This document shows positions 51,986-61,538 of a stretch of 64,000 bases of DNA, piece by piece. The stretch comes from Kaistella carnis. GTDB taxonomy: Bacteria; Bacteroidota; Bacteroidia; Flavobacteriales; Weeksellaceae. The position numbers and the translations under genes are program-made. The notes beneath the pieces were generated by a model, which searched no databases, was not told where the DNA came from, and was given only the letters and a program-made list of their open reading frames with translations. The stretch is taken from positions 186,001 to 250,000 of the forward strand of contig NZ_CP034159.1 in NCBI RefSeq assembly GCF_003860585.1, given 5' to 3'. The first letter of the stretch is position 1. Every line of letters begins with the position of its first letter.

Positions 51986-52609
51986 TTACTTACTGAATTT
52001 GTAAGCTAAACCAACTTGGAATACATTGTTTTTAACTGAATCACCTGGGTTATCTTTGATAATGTCTGATAATCCTGCAGTATATCTAGCAGTTAAACCT
52101 AAATTAGGTGTGAAATAATATCCAGCTCCTAAACCAATTCCAAAATCAAAAGTGTTGAAATTGTCTTTGTCCAAAGCAACGATAGTAGCATTGTCTGTAC
52201 TTCCGTTAGTAGAGTTTTTGAATTTGTCTTTAGCACTTACTAAGAAACCAAACTGTGGTCCTGCTTCAAGGTAGAATCCTGGAGTTGCATTGTACTGGAA
52301 CATTACCGGTACTGAAATGTAACCTAAGTTTCTAGAATAATCTGCAGAGTAAGTGTTGCCTAAAATTTCTGTACTTCTTGTCACTTTTGAACCAAGGTCA
52401 TTATATAATACCTCTGGCTGAATGCTGAAGTTCTCTGCTAAAGGAGCATTCATAAATACACCGGCGTTAAATCCAATTTTAGATTCTTGGTCGCTTAATG
52501 TTGCATCATCTGAAAGTGAAGAAACATTCATACCACCTTTAACACCAAATTGCTGTGCGAATGTCAATGAACTCATTGCGATTGCTGCACCTAAAAATAA
52601 CTTTTTCAT
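51986..52609 (-). CDS. Outer-membrane beta-barrel protein (porin family)
   Basis: Outer-membrane protein of 207 residues with a signal peptide (MKKLFLGAAIAMSSLTFAQ) and alternating strands, such as FGVKGGMNVSSL, SIQPEVLYNDLG, GYISVPVMFQYN, FYLEAGPQFGFL and a last aromatic strand NVFQVGLAYKFSK. This matches the PorT/OMP_b-brl_2 small barrels common in Bacteroidetes. Transport or structural role cannot be assigned. It has no partner gene on its strand nearby; aroB is separated by 301 bp. Confidence 0.88.
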   Translation of the reverse strand: MKKLFLGAAIAMSSLTFAQQFGVKGGMNVSSLSDDATLSDQESKIGFNAGVFMNAPLAENFSIQPEVLYNDLGSKVTRSTEILGNTYSADYSRNLGYISVPVMFQYNATPGFYLEAGPQFGFLVSAKDKFKNSTNGSTDNATIVALDKDNFNTFDFGIGLGAGYYFTPNLGLTARYTAGLSDIIKDNPGDSVKNNVFQVGLAYKFSK

Positions 52610-52910
52610 AATCTTAAATTTTTCTGATTAACTTTTTTGTTTTCAATAATTTGGATCACGTTATTTTTAAAAATCAATTTCTTTTCATTTTAAAAACTTA
52701 CTAATCCTCGTTACCGTTACATTTTTAATTTTGTTTTACGATTGGAGTACTTTCAAATGCTGTGCCAAAAACACCTCGTCATGTAAAAAATTAAACAGTA
52801 GTTTAATAAGTTATTATTGTAAAACTGTGTATTACAGTTCTTTAAGTATGGTAAAAATAAAAAAGCCCTAAAATTAATCAGGACTTTAAAATTGACAGAG
52901 AATTCGTTTT
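52610..52910. other. Intergenic region upstream of the barrel gene
   Basis: 301 bp without a gene. It holds the minus-strand terminator of aroB near 52852-52890 and a small hairpin AACTGT-GTATT-ACAGTT (52823-52839). The barrel gene's promoter is not obvious; no TTG/TAnnTTTG pair with good spacing was seen. Confidence 0.5.
52852..52890 (-). terminator. Terminator after aroB
   Basis: On the minus strand AAAGTCCT pairs with AGGGCTTT (one G-T pair) around a ten-base loop and a T run follows. Confidence 0.7.
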
Positions 52911-53951
52911 TTACCCTAAATTTTGATAATAATGCAATGCATAATTTATTTTTTCGTTGCTTACAGACGAATTAAAAGTAGCATTACCAATATTTTTAAG
53001 TAGAGAAAAGCTCACATTCCCGAAAGAATTTTTTTTATCATTCTTCATGAAATCTAAAATTTCTTCTGCTGAAAAGTCACTGATATCTAGATCAGGAAAG
53101 AACTTTCTTATATTAAAGACAATATTTTCCGCTGTATCTTTTGAAATTAAATGTTCTAAAAAAGAAAGGTGCGTTTCACAAATCATTCCTAAAGCAACTG
53201 CCTCACCATGCATGATGGGTTTCCCTTTCAGTAAAAACAGACTTTCGATCGCATGTCCTATGGTATGACCGAAATTCAGGGTTTTCCGAATATGCTGTTC
53301 TTTAAAATCCTCCTCAACCACTTTTTCTTTGATCTTCATCGAAGTTTCGATAAAAGGTTTAATATTTTCCGGAACTAATGTTTCGATAGAAATAAGATCC
53401 TTCCAGTGATTTTGATCTGCAATTAAGCCATGTTTCAACATTTCAGCAAAACCGCTCCGAATTTCGTTCAAAGGCAAAGTCTTAAGAAATTCCGGAAATA
53501 CAAAAATATGTTCCGGATGCGCAAATGTTCCAATGATGTTCTTTAAATATCGATGGTCGATGCCGGTTTTTCCACCAATAGAGGCGTCGCACATTCCTAA
53601 AAGTGTGGTGGGAATATTGATAAACGGAATTCCTCTTTTATAGGTTGAGGCAACAAAACCACCCATATCTGTAATTACTCCGCCACCCAAATTGATCATT
53701 AAAGCTTTTCGGTCGGTTTCAAATTCGGTGAGAATCTCCCAAAGTTGCGCCGCGGTTTCCAGATTTTTCATCTCTTCACCGGCCGCAATTTCTATAATTT
53801 CAAAAGGGATTTCGGTTTCTAAATTTCCCAGCAAAATTGGCAGACAGTGTTCGTGCGTATTTTCATCAACCAGAATAAGAAGTTTCGTGGGTTTTAAAGT
53901 CTCTAAAAAATCGTTGAGTTGAGAAAAATCCTCGTCTAAAATTGAAATCAT
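52911..53951 (-). CDS. aroB: 3-dehydroquinate synthase
   Basis: Second enzyme of the shikimate pathway, turning DAHP into 3-dehydroquinate with NAD and a divalent metal. The 346-residue protein starts MISILDEDF, has LGGGVITDMGGFVASTYKRGIPFINIPTTLLG for NAD and metal sites, GKTGID, and LNFGHTIGHAIE with the metal-binding His residues. A longer reading frame begins at 54095 but would overlap the divergent putA gene; the ATG at 53951 is chosen, matched by a minus-strand promoter (TTG 53999-53997, 19 bp, TAATTTTG 53977-53970). Confidence 0.96.
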   Translation of the reverse strand: MISILDEDFSQLNDFLETLKPTKLLILVDENTHEHCLPILLGNLETEIPFEIIEIAAGEEMKNLETAAQLWEILTEFETDRKALMINLGGGVITDMGGFVASTYKRGIPFINIPTTLLGMCDASIGGKTGIDHRYLKNIIGTFAHPEHIFVFPEFLKTLPLNEIRSGFAEMLKHGLIADQNHWKDLISIETLVPENIKPFIETSMKIKEKVVEEDFKEQHIRKTLNFGHTIGHAIESLFLLKGKPIMHGEAVALGMICETHLSFLEHLISKDTAENIVFNIRKFFPDLDISDFSAEEILDFMKNDKKNSFGNVSFSLLKNIGNATFNSSVSNEKINYALHYYQNLG

Positions 53952-53969
53952 TTTCACTGAAGTTTGTCG

Positions 53970-53999
53970 CAAAATTAAACTATAATTTAGTTTTACCAA
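53970..53999 (-). promoter_or_regulatory. aroB promoter
   Basis: On the minus strand: TTG (53999-53997), a 19-bp spacer and TAATTTTG (53977-53970). Predicted start is about 12 nt before the ATG at 53951. The divergent proline dehydrogenase has a TAAATTTG box at 54015-54022. Confidence 0.6.
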
Positions 54000-54041
54000 T
54001 TCATTCAATATGATTAAATTTGCGCAACTATAATAATTATC

Positions 54042-55211
54042 ATGAGCATTTTTAATAATACCCAAATTGCCTTCGCAGATAAAACGGATTCTCAACTGAA
54101 AAAAGCGTATTGGATGTTCAAAGCCATTGAACAGCCCTTGCTGACAAAATTTGGGATCTCTGCCCTTAATTTTACGGTGACTAACAATTTTCCTTTTGTA
54201 ACAGATGTCGTAAAAAACACTTTATTTGAGCAGTTTTGTGGCGGCGAAACGCGTGAAGAAAGCATGAAAGTGGTGAAACAAATGTTTAAACATCACGTCG
54301 GGAGTATTTTCGATTATGCGATTGAAGGAAAGGCAGAAGAGAAAGTTTTTGATGATACCTGTGAAGAAATTAAACAAAACATAAAATTTGCAGAAGGTAA
54401 TCCCGCAATTCCTTTTGTGGTTTTTAAACCTACAGGTTTCGGTAGAATTGAAATCTATGAAGAAATAGGACGAAAGGTAGAATTGACCAATTCTCAAAAG
54501 CAAGAATGGGAGAGAGTAGTGAACAGATTCAATGAAGTTTGTCAAATGGCTTACGACAGAAATGTTATTTTAATGGTCGACGCAGAAGAAACCTGGATGC
54601 AGGATTCCACAGATGATTTAGTGAACTCCATGATGGAGAAATATAATACACAAAGAGCAATCATCTGGAATACCGTTCAAATGTACCGAAAAGGCCGCCT
54701 GGAATATCTTGCAAAAGATTTAGAGCGGGCAAAACAGAAAAATTATTTCTTGGGGTATAAATTTGTTCGTGGTGCTTACATGGAAAAAGAAAGAGCACGT
54801 GCGGCTGCAATGAATTATCCGGATCCAATTCAGCCAACAAAACAGGCGTCTGATGACAATTACAATTCGGCCATCGATTTTGTTTTGCAAAACCTAGATA
54901 AAGTGTCTGCTTTTTTTGGAACGCACAACGAAAAATCTACGGAATTGGTCATGAATAAAATGCAGGAAATGGGCTTGCCACACGATCATGCGCAAATTCA
55001 CTTCGGACAGTTATATGGAATGAGTGACAATATTACCTACTTTTTGGGCGCAGAAAAATATAATGTCTGTAAATATTTACCTTATGGTCCTGTAAAAGAT
55101 GTGGTTCCTTATTTAACAAGAAGGGCTCAGGAAAATACTTCCGTTGCAGGTCAAACCGGTCGTGAATTAGGATTAATTCAAAAAGAATTGGAGAGAAGAA
55201 AAGGAAGATAA
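54042..55211 (+). CDS. putA: Proline dehydrogenase
   Basis: FAD enzyme that oxidises proline to pyrroline-5-carboxylate. The 389-residue protein is the monofunctional PRODH barrel, with VDAEETWMQ, the substrate-side YKFVRGAYMEKER and the late GTHNEKSTEL, then CKYLPYGPVKDVVPYLTRRAQENTS, the typical C-terminal signature. The P5C dehydrogenase domain of fused PutA is absent, so that step must be encoded elsewhere. It is divergent from aroB with 90 bp between starts. The short gene name follows common usage for the PRODH alone. Confidence 0.94.
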   Translation: MSIFNNTQIAFADKTDSQLKKAYWMFKAIEQPLLTKFGISALNFTVTNNFPFVTDVVKNTLFEQFCGGETREESMKVVKQMFKHHVGSIFDYAIEGKAEEKVFDDTCEEIKQNIKFAEGNPAIPFVVFKPTGFGRIEIYEEIGRKVELTNSQKQEWERVVNRFNEVCQMAYDRNVILMVDAEETWMQDSTDDLVNSMMEKYNTQRAIIWNTVQMYRKGRLEYLAKDLERAKQKNYFLGYKFVRGAYMEKERARAAAMNYPDPIQPTKQASDDNYNSAIDFVLQNLDKVSAFFGTHNEKSTELVMNKMQEMGLPHDHAQIHFGQLYGMSDNITYFLGAEKYNVCKYLPYGPVKDVVPYLTRRAQENTSVAGQTGRELGLIQKELERRKGR

Positions 55212-55261
55212 TTTAAAAGTTATTTTTTGTTTCAATTTTATAAAACAATCTTTATCAATAG

Positions 55262-55284
55262 GAACGGGCTTTAGCCCGTTTTTT
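55262..55284 (+). terminator. Terminator after proline dehydrogenase
   Basis: AACGGGCT-TT-AGCCCGTT followed by T. It lies 50 bp after the stop. Confidence 0.8.
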
Positions 55285-55339
55285 AATGGAGAAAAGCAGT
55301 TGGCTGCAGCGAAAATTTATTTCTAAATTTGTAACTTGA

Positions 55340-55474
55340 CTTTTCAGAATCCGTACATCACAAAACCATCGCATCATCAAATCAACGTTTGCCCAAGTCA
55401 TTCTTCCCTTAAACTTAAAAGGAACTTTTACGTATAAAGTCCCTGTTGAACTCCTGGAATCCATCCAGGTTGGA
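55340..55474 (+). other. Open frame continuous with priA, likely its true N-terminus
   Basis: In frame with priA and open back to a TGA at 55337-55339. The translation FAQVILPLNLKGTFTYKVP is the normal PriA N-terminus, yet no ATG, GTG or TTG occurs in frame before 55475. A TAAATTTG box at 55324-55331 places the transcript start just upstream. An ATC pair at 55373-55378 is the best-placed candidate start. Confidence 0.65.
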
Positions 55475-57829
55475 ATGCGCGTTCTGGTTTCTTTCCGCGG
55501 AAAAAAAATATATACCGGAATTGTTTTCGAACTTCATAGTGAGGAACCCGAAACTTTTGTACCGAAAGAGATCATTAATATTTTAGATGATTTCCCGATT
55601 TTACCGCCGGAGCAACTGCTTTTTTGGAAATGGCTTTCCGAATATTATCTCAGTAATCTGGGGGAGATTTACCGTTTTTCTTTTCCCGGTTCTTTAAAAC
55701 TTGAAAGTGAAACCTATTTAAAATTAAAACCCAATATTCAAGTCGATTTTGAGAATTTAGATGTGAATGAAATGTATCTGATTCAAGCCTTGGAGGTTCG
55801 CCAACTTGTAAATTTATCAGAAATTGAAGCTTTTATTCCTAAAAAAGAAATTGTAAAAACGATTAAATCTTTAATCGATTTACAATATATTGAGGTTGAT
55901 GAAAAAATTTCGGAAAAATATAAAGCAAAAGAAGTTGCCTATATAAAACTCAACGAAGAAGTTTTAAAAAACTCCCAACTTCAGGAAATTCTTTTGTCCC
56001 TAAAAAGGTCACCAAAACAACAGGAACTTTTTCTGACACTTTTAGAACAACATACCGAAAATCCAGACAAACTGTTAAAAAAGTCTACGCTCTTGGAAGA
56101 TGGTAATTTCGCTCATGCGCAGTTGAAGTCTTTAGTGGAAAAAGATTTGGTTCACGAATATTATCTGCAGAAAGACCGACTTCAGAGCTATGAAGGCACA
56201 ACTGAAGAACTGGAGAAGTTAAGTCCGCTGCAGCAACAAGCCAAAACCGAAATCGATGAAGCCTTTAATGAAGGTAAGAATGTACTGTTGCATGGCGTAA
56301 CTTCTTCCGGTAAGACGCATTTGTATCTGGAAAAAATTGAAGAAACAGTCGCAGAAGGAAAGAACGTTCTATTTCTGCTTCCGGAAATTGCATTAACCAA
56401 ACAAATTGTCCAGCGTTTAGAAAAAAATTACGGCAAACAACTGGGTTTTTATCATCAGAAATTGACAGACTTTGAAAGAGTAGAAGTTTGGCGAAGGATT
56501 AAAAATAATGAAATTAAAGTGTTGATCGGAACTCGAAACGCTTTGTTTTTGCCTTTTGAAAACCTTGGTTTAATAGTGGTTGATGAAGAACATGATTCCA
56601 ATTACAAGCCGCGCGAAATTTCTCCGTTTTTCAATGCAAAAGATGCGGCACAGGTTCTGGCGAACTTTTATAATTCAAATGTTATTTTAGGTTCAGCGAC
56701 TCCTTCGGTAGAATCTTATTATGCATCAAAGAAAGAAAAACTTAGATATGTTTATCTGGCAGAGCGTTTTGGGAGTGTTAAAATTCCGGAGTTTGAGCTG
56801 ATCAATTTTAAAGAAGCGCAGGATTCTAAAAAATTGGTGGGCAGTTTTTCTCTGCAGTTGATTGATGATATAAAATTGGAAATCGACCGTAAAAAACAGA
56901 TCATGATCCTTCACAATCGCCGTGGCTATGCAAATGTCGTAGAATGTGAAAGTTGCGGTTATGTAAACTATTGCTCAAATTGTGATGTGGTGATGACATA
57001 TCACAAGTTTTCGAATGAAATGAAATGTCATTACTGTGGCCAGAAAGCAGCAAAACCGAGAACTTGTCCCAAATGTAATTCGGAGAAATTAAATGTTCGG
57101 GGAGTTGGTGTTGAACAAATTCATGAAGAGGTCTCTAAGATTTTCCCCGATGCAGAGGTCGATCGTATGGATGTAGATTCTATGCGGAGAAAATTTGCCT
57201 ACGAAAAGTTGTATGAAAAAATTGAAGAGGGCGAAACTGATATTATTGTAGGTACTCAGATGATTTCTAAAGGTTTGGATTTTGATAATATTGAACTGGT
57301 CGCCATTCCGAAAGCAGATTCTCTGTTGTATGTTCAGGATTTTCGGGCGGAAGAAAGAGCTTTTCAGTTGATCACGCAGGTTTCCGGAAGAGCGGGTAGA
57401 ATTTCAGGCACAGGAAAAGTTTTAATTCAGACTTATAATCCGCAACACTCTATTTTTCAAATGCTTAAAGATCATGATACTGCAAACATCTATGAACATC
57501 TATTAAATGAGCGAAAGAAGTTTTTGTATCCTCCTTTTGTAAAATTGATCATGATTGAATTGAAGCACCGTCGGGAAGATAAAGTGAATCGGGCATCTCA
57601 GTTTTTCGGTTCTATTTTACGTAAATATTTGCCGGAAGAATGTATTTTGGGTCCGGAAAAATCACCTATTGGAAAAATTAATTTAATGTATCAATATCAA
57701 CTTTTATTGAAATTTCCACGTGGCAAAAAGTACCCTGAATATAAAATGTTACTGAACAAAAGTTTAGATGAATTTAATGAGATTTCTGCTTACCACAGCA
57801 TCAAAAAACTGATTTTCGTGGATTTTTAA
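55475..57829 (+). CDS. priA: Primosomal protein N' (replication restart helicase PriA)
   Basis: Superfamily 2 helicase that reloads the replisome at stalled forks. From the first canonical ATG it is 784 residues, but homology clearly continues upstream to about 55373 (818 residues). Motifs are GVTSSGKTHLYL (Walker A), LIVVDEEHDSNYK (DEEH box), LGSATPSVES, and the zinc-binding Cys set CESCGYVNYCSNCD and CHYCGQKAAKPRTCPKC. Helicase motif VI is in QVSGRAGR. The coordinates given use the ATG, though translation probably begins earlier at a non-standard codon. Confidence 0.95.
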   Translation: MRVLVSFRGKKIYTGIVFELHSEEPETFVPKEIINILDDFPILPPEQLLFWKWLSEYYLSNLGEIYRFSFPGSLKLESETYLKLKPNIQVDFENLDVNEMYLIQALEVRQLVNLSEIEAFIPKKEIVKTIKSLIDLQYIEVDEKISEKYKAKEVAYIKLNEEVLKNSQLQEILLSLKRSPKQQELFLTLLEQHTENPDKLLKKSTLLEDGNFAHAQLKSLVEKDLVHEYYLQKDRLQSYEGTTEELEKLSPLQQQAKTEIDEAFNEGKNVLLHGVTSSGKTHLYLEKIEETVAEGKNVLFLLPEIALTKQIVQRLEKNYGKQLGFYHQKLTDFERVEVWRRIKNNEIKVLIGTRNALFLPFENLGLIVVDEEHDSNYKPREISPFFNAKDAAQVLANFYNSNVILGSATPSVESYYASKKEKLRYVYLAERFGSVKIPEFELINFKEAQDSKKLVGSFSLQLIDDIKLEIDRKKQIMILHNRRGYANVVECESCGYVNYCSNCDVVMTYHKFSNEMKCHYCGQKAAKPRTCPKCNSEKLNVRGVGVEQIHEEVSKIFPDAEVDRMDVDSMRRKFAYEKLYEKIEEGETDIIVGTQMISKGLDFDNIELVAIPKADSLLYVQDFRAEERAFQLITQVSGRAGRISGTGKVLIQTYNPQHSIFQMLKDHDTANIYEHLLNERKKFLYPPFVKLIMIELKHRREDKVNRASQFFGSILRKYLPEECILGPEKSPIGKINLMYQYQLLLKFPRGKKYPEYKMLLNKSLDEFNEISAYHSIKKLIFVDF

Positions 57830-57977
57830 CAAAGTTTAACTAATTTTAAAGGGATTTATCAGGGTTAAAGGTCTGTGGGTCAACAATATTTTATATTTTT
57901 GAACGTTTCAAAGATGTTTTGGAAAACAAATTTGTGTTTTAACAAACTTCTAAACGATAATCAAATAATAAAATTAA

Positions 57978-59432
57978 ATGATTAACATCAAAAAAATCTT
58001 GGTTTCTTCCGCATTTACCATTTCAGCAATGGCCTTCGGACAGGGAACCTTTGCAAGTTCTAATTATCCTCAATCTTACGAAAATCAAAATTCCAATAAA
58101 GACGTCGTTTCGGCAGATAAATTACTGAGTGCGAAAGAGCTCGTAGACATCAAGCTGAATTCGATGATGAATGATCCTGTTTTGCGAAATGCAAATTGGG
58201 GATTCGTCGTTTACGATCCAAAGACAATGAAAGTGATCAGCTCTTACAATGAGAATACTTCTTTGGTACCGGCATCTACAACTAAATTACTGACTACCGA
58301 AACCGCCATGAATCTTTTGGGAGAGCAATTCCGCTGGATCACGCAACTGGAGTATTCCGGAAGCATTAATGAAGACGGCGTGTTGGATGGTAATTTGTAC
58401 ATTGTCGGAAGTGGCGATCCTTCTTTAGGAACAAATAAAGGCGGTGCTTATACTTATCGCGAAATTGTTTCAGATTTTATTTCGGCAATTTCAAAGAAAG
58501 GAATTAATAAAGTTAACGGTGATATAATCATACAGACGGCAGTTTTTAAAGCAAATAAGACCCAGACTTTACCGGAAAATGTAGTATGGTTAGAAAACGG
58601 AAATTACTATTTGCCTGTAGGGACAACGTACGAGATCAATCCTGAAAATGAAAAGTTAATTGCGAAGAAAGGAAATCCTTTTTCAGCAAATAAAAATTTT
58701 TACTACATCTCTCCTTATATAGGACAGATGGTTTATGCAGATAAATTTGAAGGAAAATATCTTACGACAAAACTGCCTGATGCTCCGGCCTATTTAGCCA
58801 ACAGCTTGCGTGCAACTCTGTTAAAAAGCGCCATACCTGTTACCGGAAAAGTAGTGACAAAGATGACCGATATTGAACCGGAGAAAAGAGAAGTAATTAC
58901 GAACTATCAGTCTCCTACGCTGGCAGAAATTGTTTTTTACACCAATCAGCACAGTGATAATGCGTTAGCAGAAGCAACTTTAAGAATGGTAGGATTTCAG
59001 AAATTCGGAGATCAAACTTTAGAAAGTGGTCGTAAAGCTGTGATGGATCATTTGCAAAAAGTGGCTTTTGAAACGCAAGGACTAAATTATTATGATGGCA
59101 GTGGTTTGTCGCGCAGTAATGTAGTTACGCCAATTTCACAGGTTAAATTTTTGTCGCACTTAATGAACGAGAAATATTACCGAACCTTTTTCAATTCTCT
59201 ACCGATCGGTGGACAAACCGGAACATTGAAGAAAACGTTTTCCAACGTAGGAAACGGCCAGATTTTTGCCAAAACCGGAACTTTAAATAAAGTAAAAACA
59301 TTGGCAGGATATATGAAAACCAATTCTGGGAAAACCCTGGTTTTCTCTTTGTTGATTAACAATTATGCAGGATCTGTGGATCAGGTTAAAAGCAGAATGG
59401 AACAAATCCTGGAACCGGCATTAAGTCTGTAA
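57978..59432 (+). CDS. dacB: D-alanyl-D-alanine carboxypeptidase/endopeptidase (PBP4, S13)
   Basis: Periplasmic penicillin-binding enzyme that trims or opens peptidoglycan crosslinks. The 484-residue protein has a signal peptide (ending near FGQG), the SxxK motif at Ser100/Lys103 (PASTTKLL), the SxN motif as SDN in QHSDNALAEA, and KTG in IFAKTGTLNK. The large insertion between SxxK and SxN is typical of PBP4. It is single, with a TATTTTTG box at 57894-57901 and a strong terminator after. Confidence 0.94.
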   Translation: MINIKKILVSSAFTISAMAFGQGTFASSNYPQSYENQNSNKDVVSADKLLSAKELVDIKLNSMMNDPVLRNANWGFVVYDPKTMKVISSYNENTSLVPASTTKLLTTETAMNLLGEQFRWITQLEYSGSINEDGVLDGNLYIVGSGDPSLGTNKGGAYTYREIVSDFISAISKKGINKVNGDIIIQTAVFKANKTQTLPENVVWLENGNYYLPVGTTYEINPENEKLIAKKGNPFSANKNFYYISPYIGQMVYADKFEGKYLTTKLPDAPAYLANSLRATLLKSAIPVTGKVVTKMTDIEPEKREVITNYQSPTLAEIVFYTNQHSDNALAEATLRMVGFQKFGDQTLESGRKAVMDHLQKVAFETQGLNYYDGSGLSRSNVVTPISQVKFLSHLMNEKYYRTFFNSLPIGGQTGTLKKTFSNVGNGQIFAKTGTLNKVKTLAGYMKTNSGKTLVFSLLINNYAGSVDQVKSRMEQILEPALSL

Positions 59433-59453
59433 CGTATTCAAATAAAAATACCC

Positions 59454-59486
59454 AACCTTTCAATACATATTGAAAGGTTTTTTTTA
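59454..59486 (+). terminator. Terminator after dacB
   Basis: AACCTTTCAATA pairs with TATTGAAAGGTT over a tight loop and a T run follows. Confidence 0.9.
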
Positions 59487-59510
59487 TCTTTATCAGTAAA
59501 TAATTATCCA

Positions 59511-61442
59511 ATGAAAAAACTTTATGTACTTCCTTTCTTGCTCTTTTTCATGCACACTTTTGCACAAAATGAAGAGGCTCAAAGAAAAAGTATGATGAAA
59601 AGCGAAAGCAGTCAGTATTCCAAAATGCTTAATTACAATGTGAATCCAAACACATTAAATTACGACCTTAAATATCAGCGTTTAGAGCTTAGTCTGGATC
59701 CAGCACAATATTATGTAAGTGGTACAGTCACTAATCACTTTATCCCGAATGCCACCATGTCGAGTATATATTTCGACCTGTCTCATTTGCTTACGGTTTC
59801 TGAAGTGAAATATCACGGAACAAATTTATCGTTCACTCAACTGTCAACAAAAGAACTTAAAATTGATTTCATTACGCCGATTGCAGCTGCAACCTTGGAT
59901 TCTTTGTCGATAAAATATGCTGGAGTTCCTGATTCTTCCGGAAGTGCGGGCGACGCATTTACCATTTCTACACAGGGAGGAACGCCTGTCCTTTATACCC
60001 TTTCTGAGCCTTATGGTGCACAAGAGTGGTTTCCTACCAAACAAAGCATGAATGATAAGATTGAGAAAGTAGATATTAAAATCACATCACCCGCGCAATA
60101 TAATGTTGCCTCAAACGGTAAACTTTTATCAGAGACTGCTCTGCCTAACAATAAGAAATTGACTTTCTGGCAAACAAATTATCCAATCCCTGCCTATTTA
60201 ATTGCTTTGGGGATTACAAATTACACGAAGTTTAACGACACCATGGGAACACCACCTTTTCCCTTTGTAAATTATGTGTATCCTTCCACCGCCAACAATT
60301 CATCTACGATGGCTACGATCAACTGGACCAAAGATATTATCAATGTTTATGAGCAGTATTTTGGTGCATACCCTTACAGGAATGAAAAATACGGTCACAT
60401 GCAGTTCGGCTGGGGTGGCGGAATGGAACATGCAACAATGTCTTCTATGGGTGGTTTTGGTAAAGGAATAATTGCACATGAATTAGCCCACCAATGGTTT
60501 GGAGATAAAGTAACGTGTGGAGCTTGGAATGACATTTGGCTGAGTGAAGGTTTTGCGACTTTCGGTGAGCATTTGGCAAATGAAAAACTGATCATGAGTA
60601 ATAGTGAGTTTATGAACTACCTTTCTTCAGAAATGAATTATATTACCAGTTCATCCGGTGGAAGTGTGTATGTTTCCGATAGCAATTTGGGGAATATCAA
60701 CGCTATTTTTGATAGTAGACTAAGTTATTCCAAAGGAGGTTATGTTTTGAGAATGATGAAATGGATTCTAGGAGAGGAAGCATTTTATCAAGCGATTAAA
60801 GATTATCACAATAGACCTAATTTAGCCTATAATTATGTGGTAACCAATGATTTGAAAAATTCAATTCTTCAGTCCACCGGAAAAGATTTGACAGAATTCT
60901 TCAACGACTGGATTTACGGTCAGGGATATCCAACCTATAAAATTAAGTGGAATCAAACGGCAGATAAAGTCATCCGATTTAATGTAGAACAAACCCAAAG
61001 TCATTCTTCCGTGAACTTTTTCGAACTGCCTTTGCCAATTAAAGTTACAGGAACCGGTGGAGAAACAGCGTTTTTGGTTTTGGATAATACAACCAATAAT
61101 CAAAACTTTTCAAATGCATTAAATTTCAATGTCGCATCAGTTCAGTTTAATTATGAAAAGCAAATTGTGACTCGAAATTCAACCGTTATAAATGATACCG
61201 GAATTTTAGGAGTGGATGATATAACGAAAAACGAACTTAGGATCTATCCGAATCCGGTGAAGAATGAGTTGTATGTTTCAGGAACGACAAAAGATCAACC
61301 ATATCAAATCATCAGCATTGAAGGACGATTGGTGAAATCAGGTGTTCTTGCTTCCAAGCAATCTCTTCAATTGAATGACCTTCCGAAAGGCGTTTATATT
61401 TTGAAGATAGAAGACCGAAATTTAAAATTCATCAAAGAATAA
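59511..61442 (+). CDS. Secreted M1-family aminopeptidase with T9SS sorting domain
   Basis: Zinc aminopeptidase of 643 residues. A signal peptide (MKKLYVLPFLLFFMHTFAQ) leads to an M1 N-terminal domain, GGMEHATMSS (the GxMEN-like exopeptidase motif with His for Asn), and HELAHQWFGDKV with the downstream zinc Glu in WLSEGFATFGEH. A C-terminal type IX sorting domain (LRIYPNPVKNELYVSG to KGVYILKIE) directs it through the gliding/T9SS secretion machine to the surface or medium. A peptidase for nutrient capture is the likely role. Confidence 0.93.
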   Translation: MKKLYVLPFLLFFMHTFAQNEEAQRKSMMKSESSQYSKMLNYNVNPNTLNYDLKYQRLELSLDPAQYYVSGTVTNHFIPNATMSSIYFDLSHLLTVSEVKYHGTNLSFTQLSTKELKIDFITPIAAATLDSLSIKYAGVPDSSGSAGDAFTISTQGGTPVLYTLSEPYGAQEWFPTKQSMNDKIEKVDIKITSPAQYNVASNGKLLSETALPNNKKLTFWQTNYPIPAYLIALGITNYTKFNDTMGTPPFPFVNYVYPSTANNSSTMATINWTKDIINVYEQYFGAYPYRNEKYGHMQFGWGGGMEHATMSSMGGFGKGIIAHELAHQWFGDKVTCGAWNDIWLSEGFATFGEHLANEKLIMSNSEFMNYLSSEMNYITSSSGGSVYVSDSNLGNINAIFDSRLSYSKGGYVLRMMKWILGEEAFYQAIKDYHNRPNLAYNYVVTNDLKNSILQSTGKDLTEFFNDWIYGQGYPTYKIKWNQTADKVIRFNVEQTQSHSSVNFFELPLPIKVTGTGGETAFLVLDNTTNNQNFSNALNFNVASVQFNYEKQIVTRNSTVINDTGILGVDDITKNELRIYPNPVKNELYVSGTTKDQPYQIISIEGRLVKSGVLASKQSLQLNDLPKGVYILKIEDRNLKFIKE

Positions 61443-61481
61443 TTTTTTAATGAATTAGGAACTGAATTTTTAATAGAATTG

Positions 61482-61510
61482 AAAAGCCTTCCGAAAGAGG
61501 GCTTTTTTTC
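61482..61510 (+). terminator. Terminator after the M1 peptidase
   Basis: AAGCCTTC pairs with GAGGGCTT around CGAAA (one G-T pair), followed by a T run. Confidence 0.8.
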
Positions 61511-61538
61511 TTAAATTAGCATTTCAAAAATTATAAAT

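Noticed and set aside
53952-54095. Extended aroB frame overlapping proline dehydrogenase
   Set aside because: The added 48 residues have no family support and would cross the divergent promoter; the ATG at 53951 has a promoter at the right distance.
55262-55284. Hairpin after proline dehydrogenase as a third copy of the two-hairpin element
   Set aside because: It resembles the second hairpin but lacks the first hairpin and 13-base spacer, and a T run follows, so it is a terminator.
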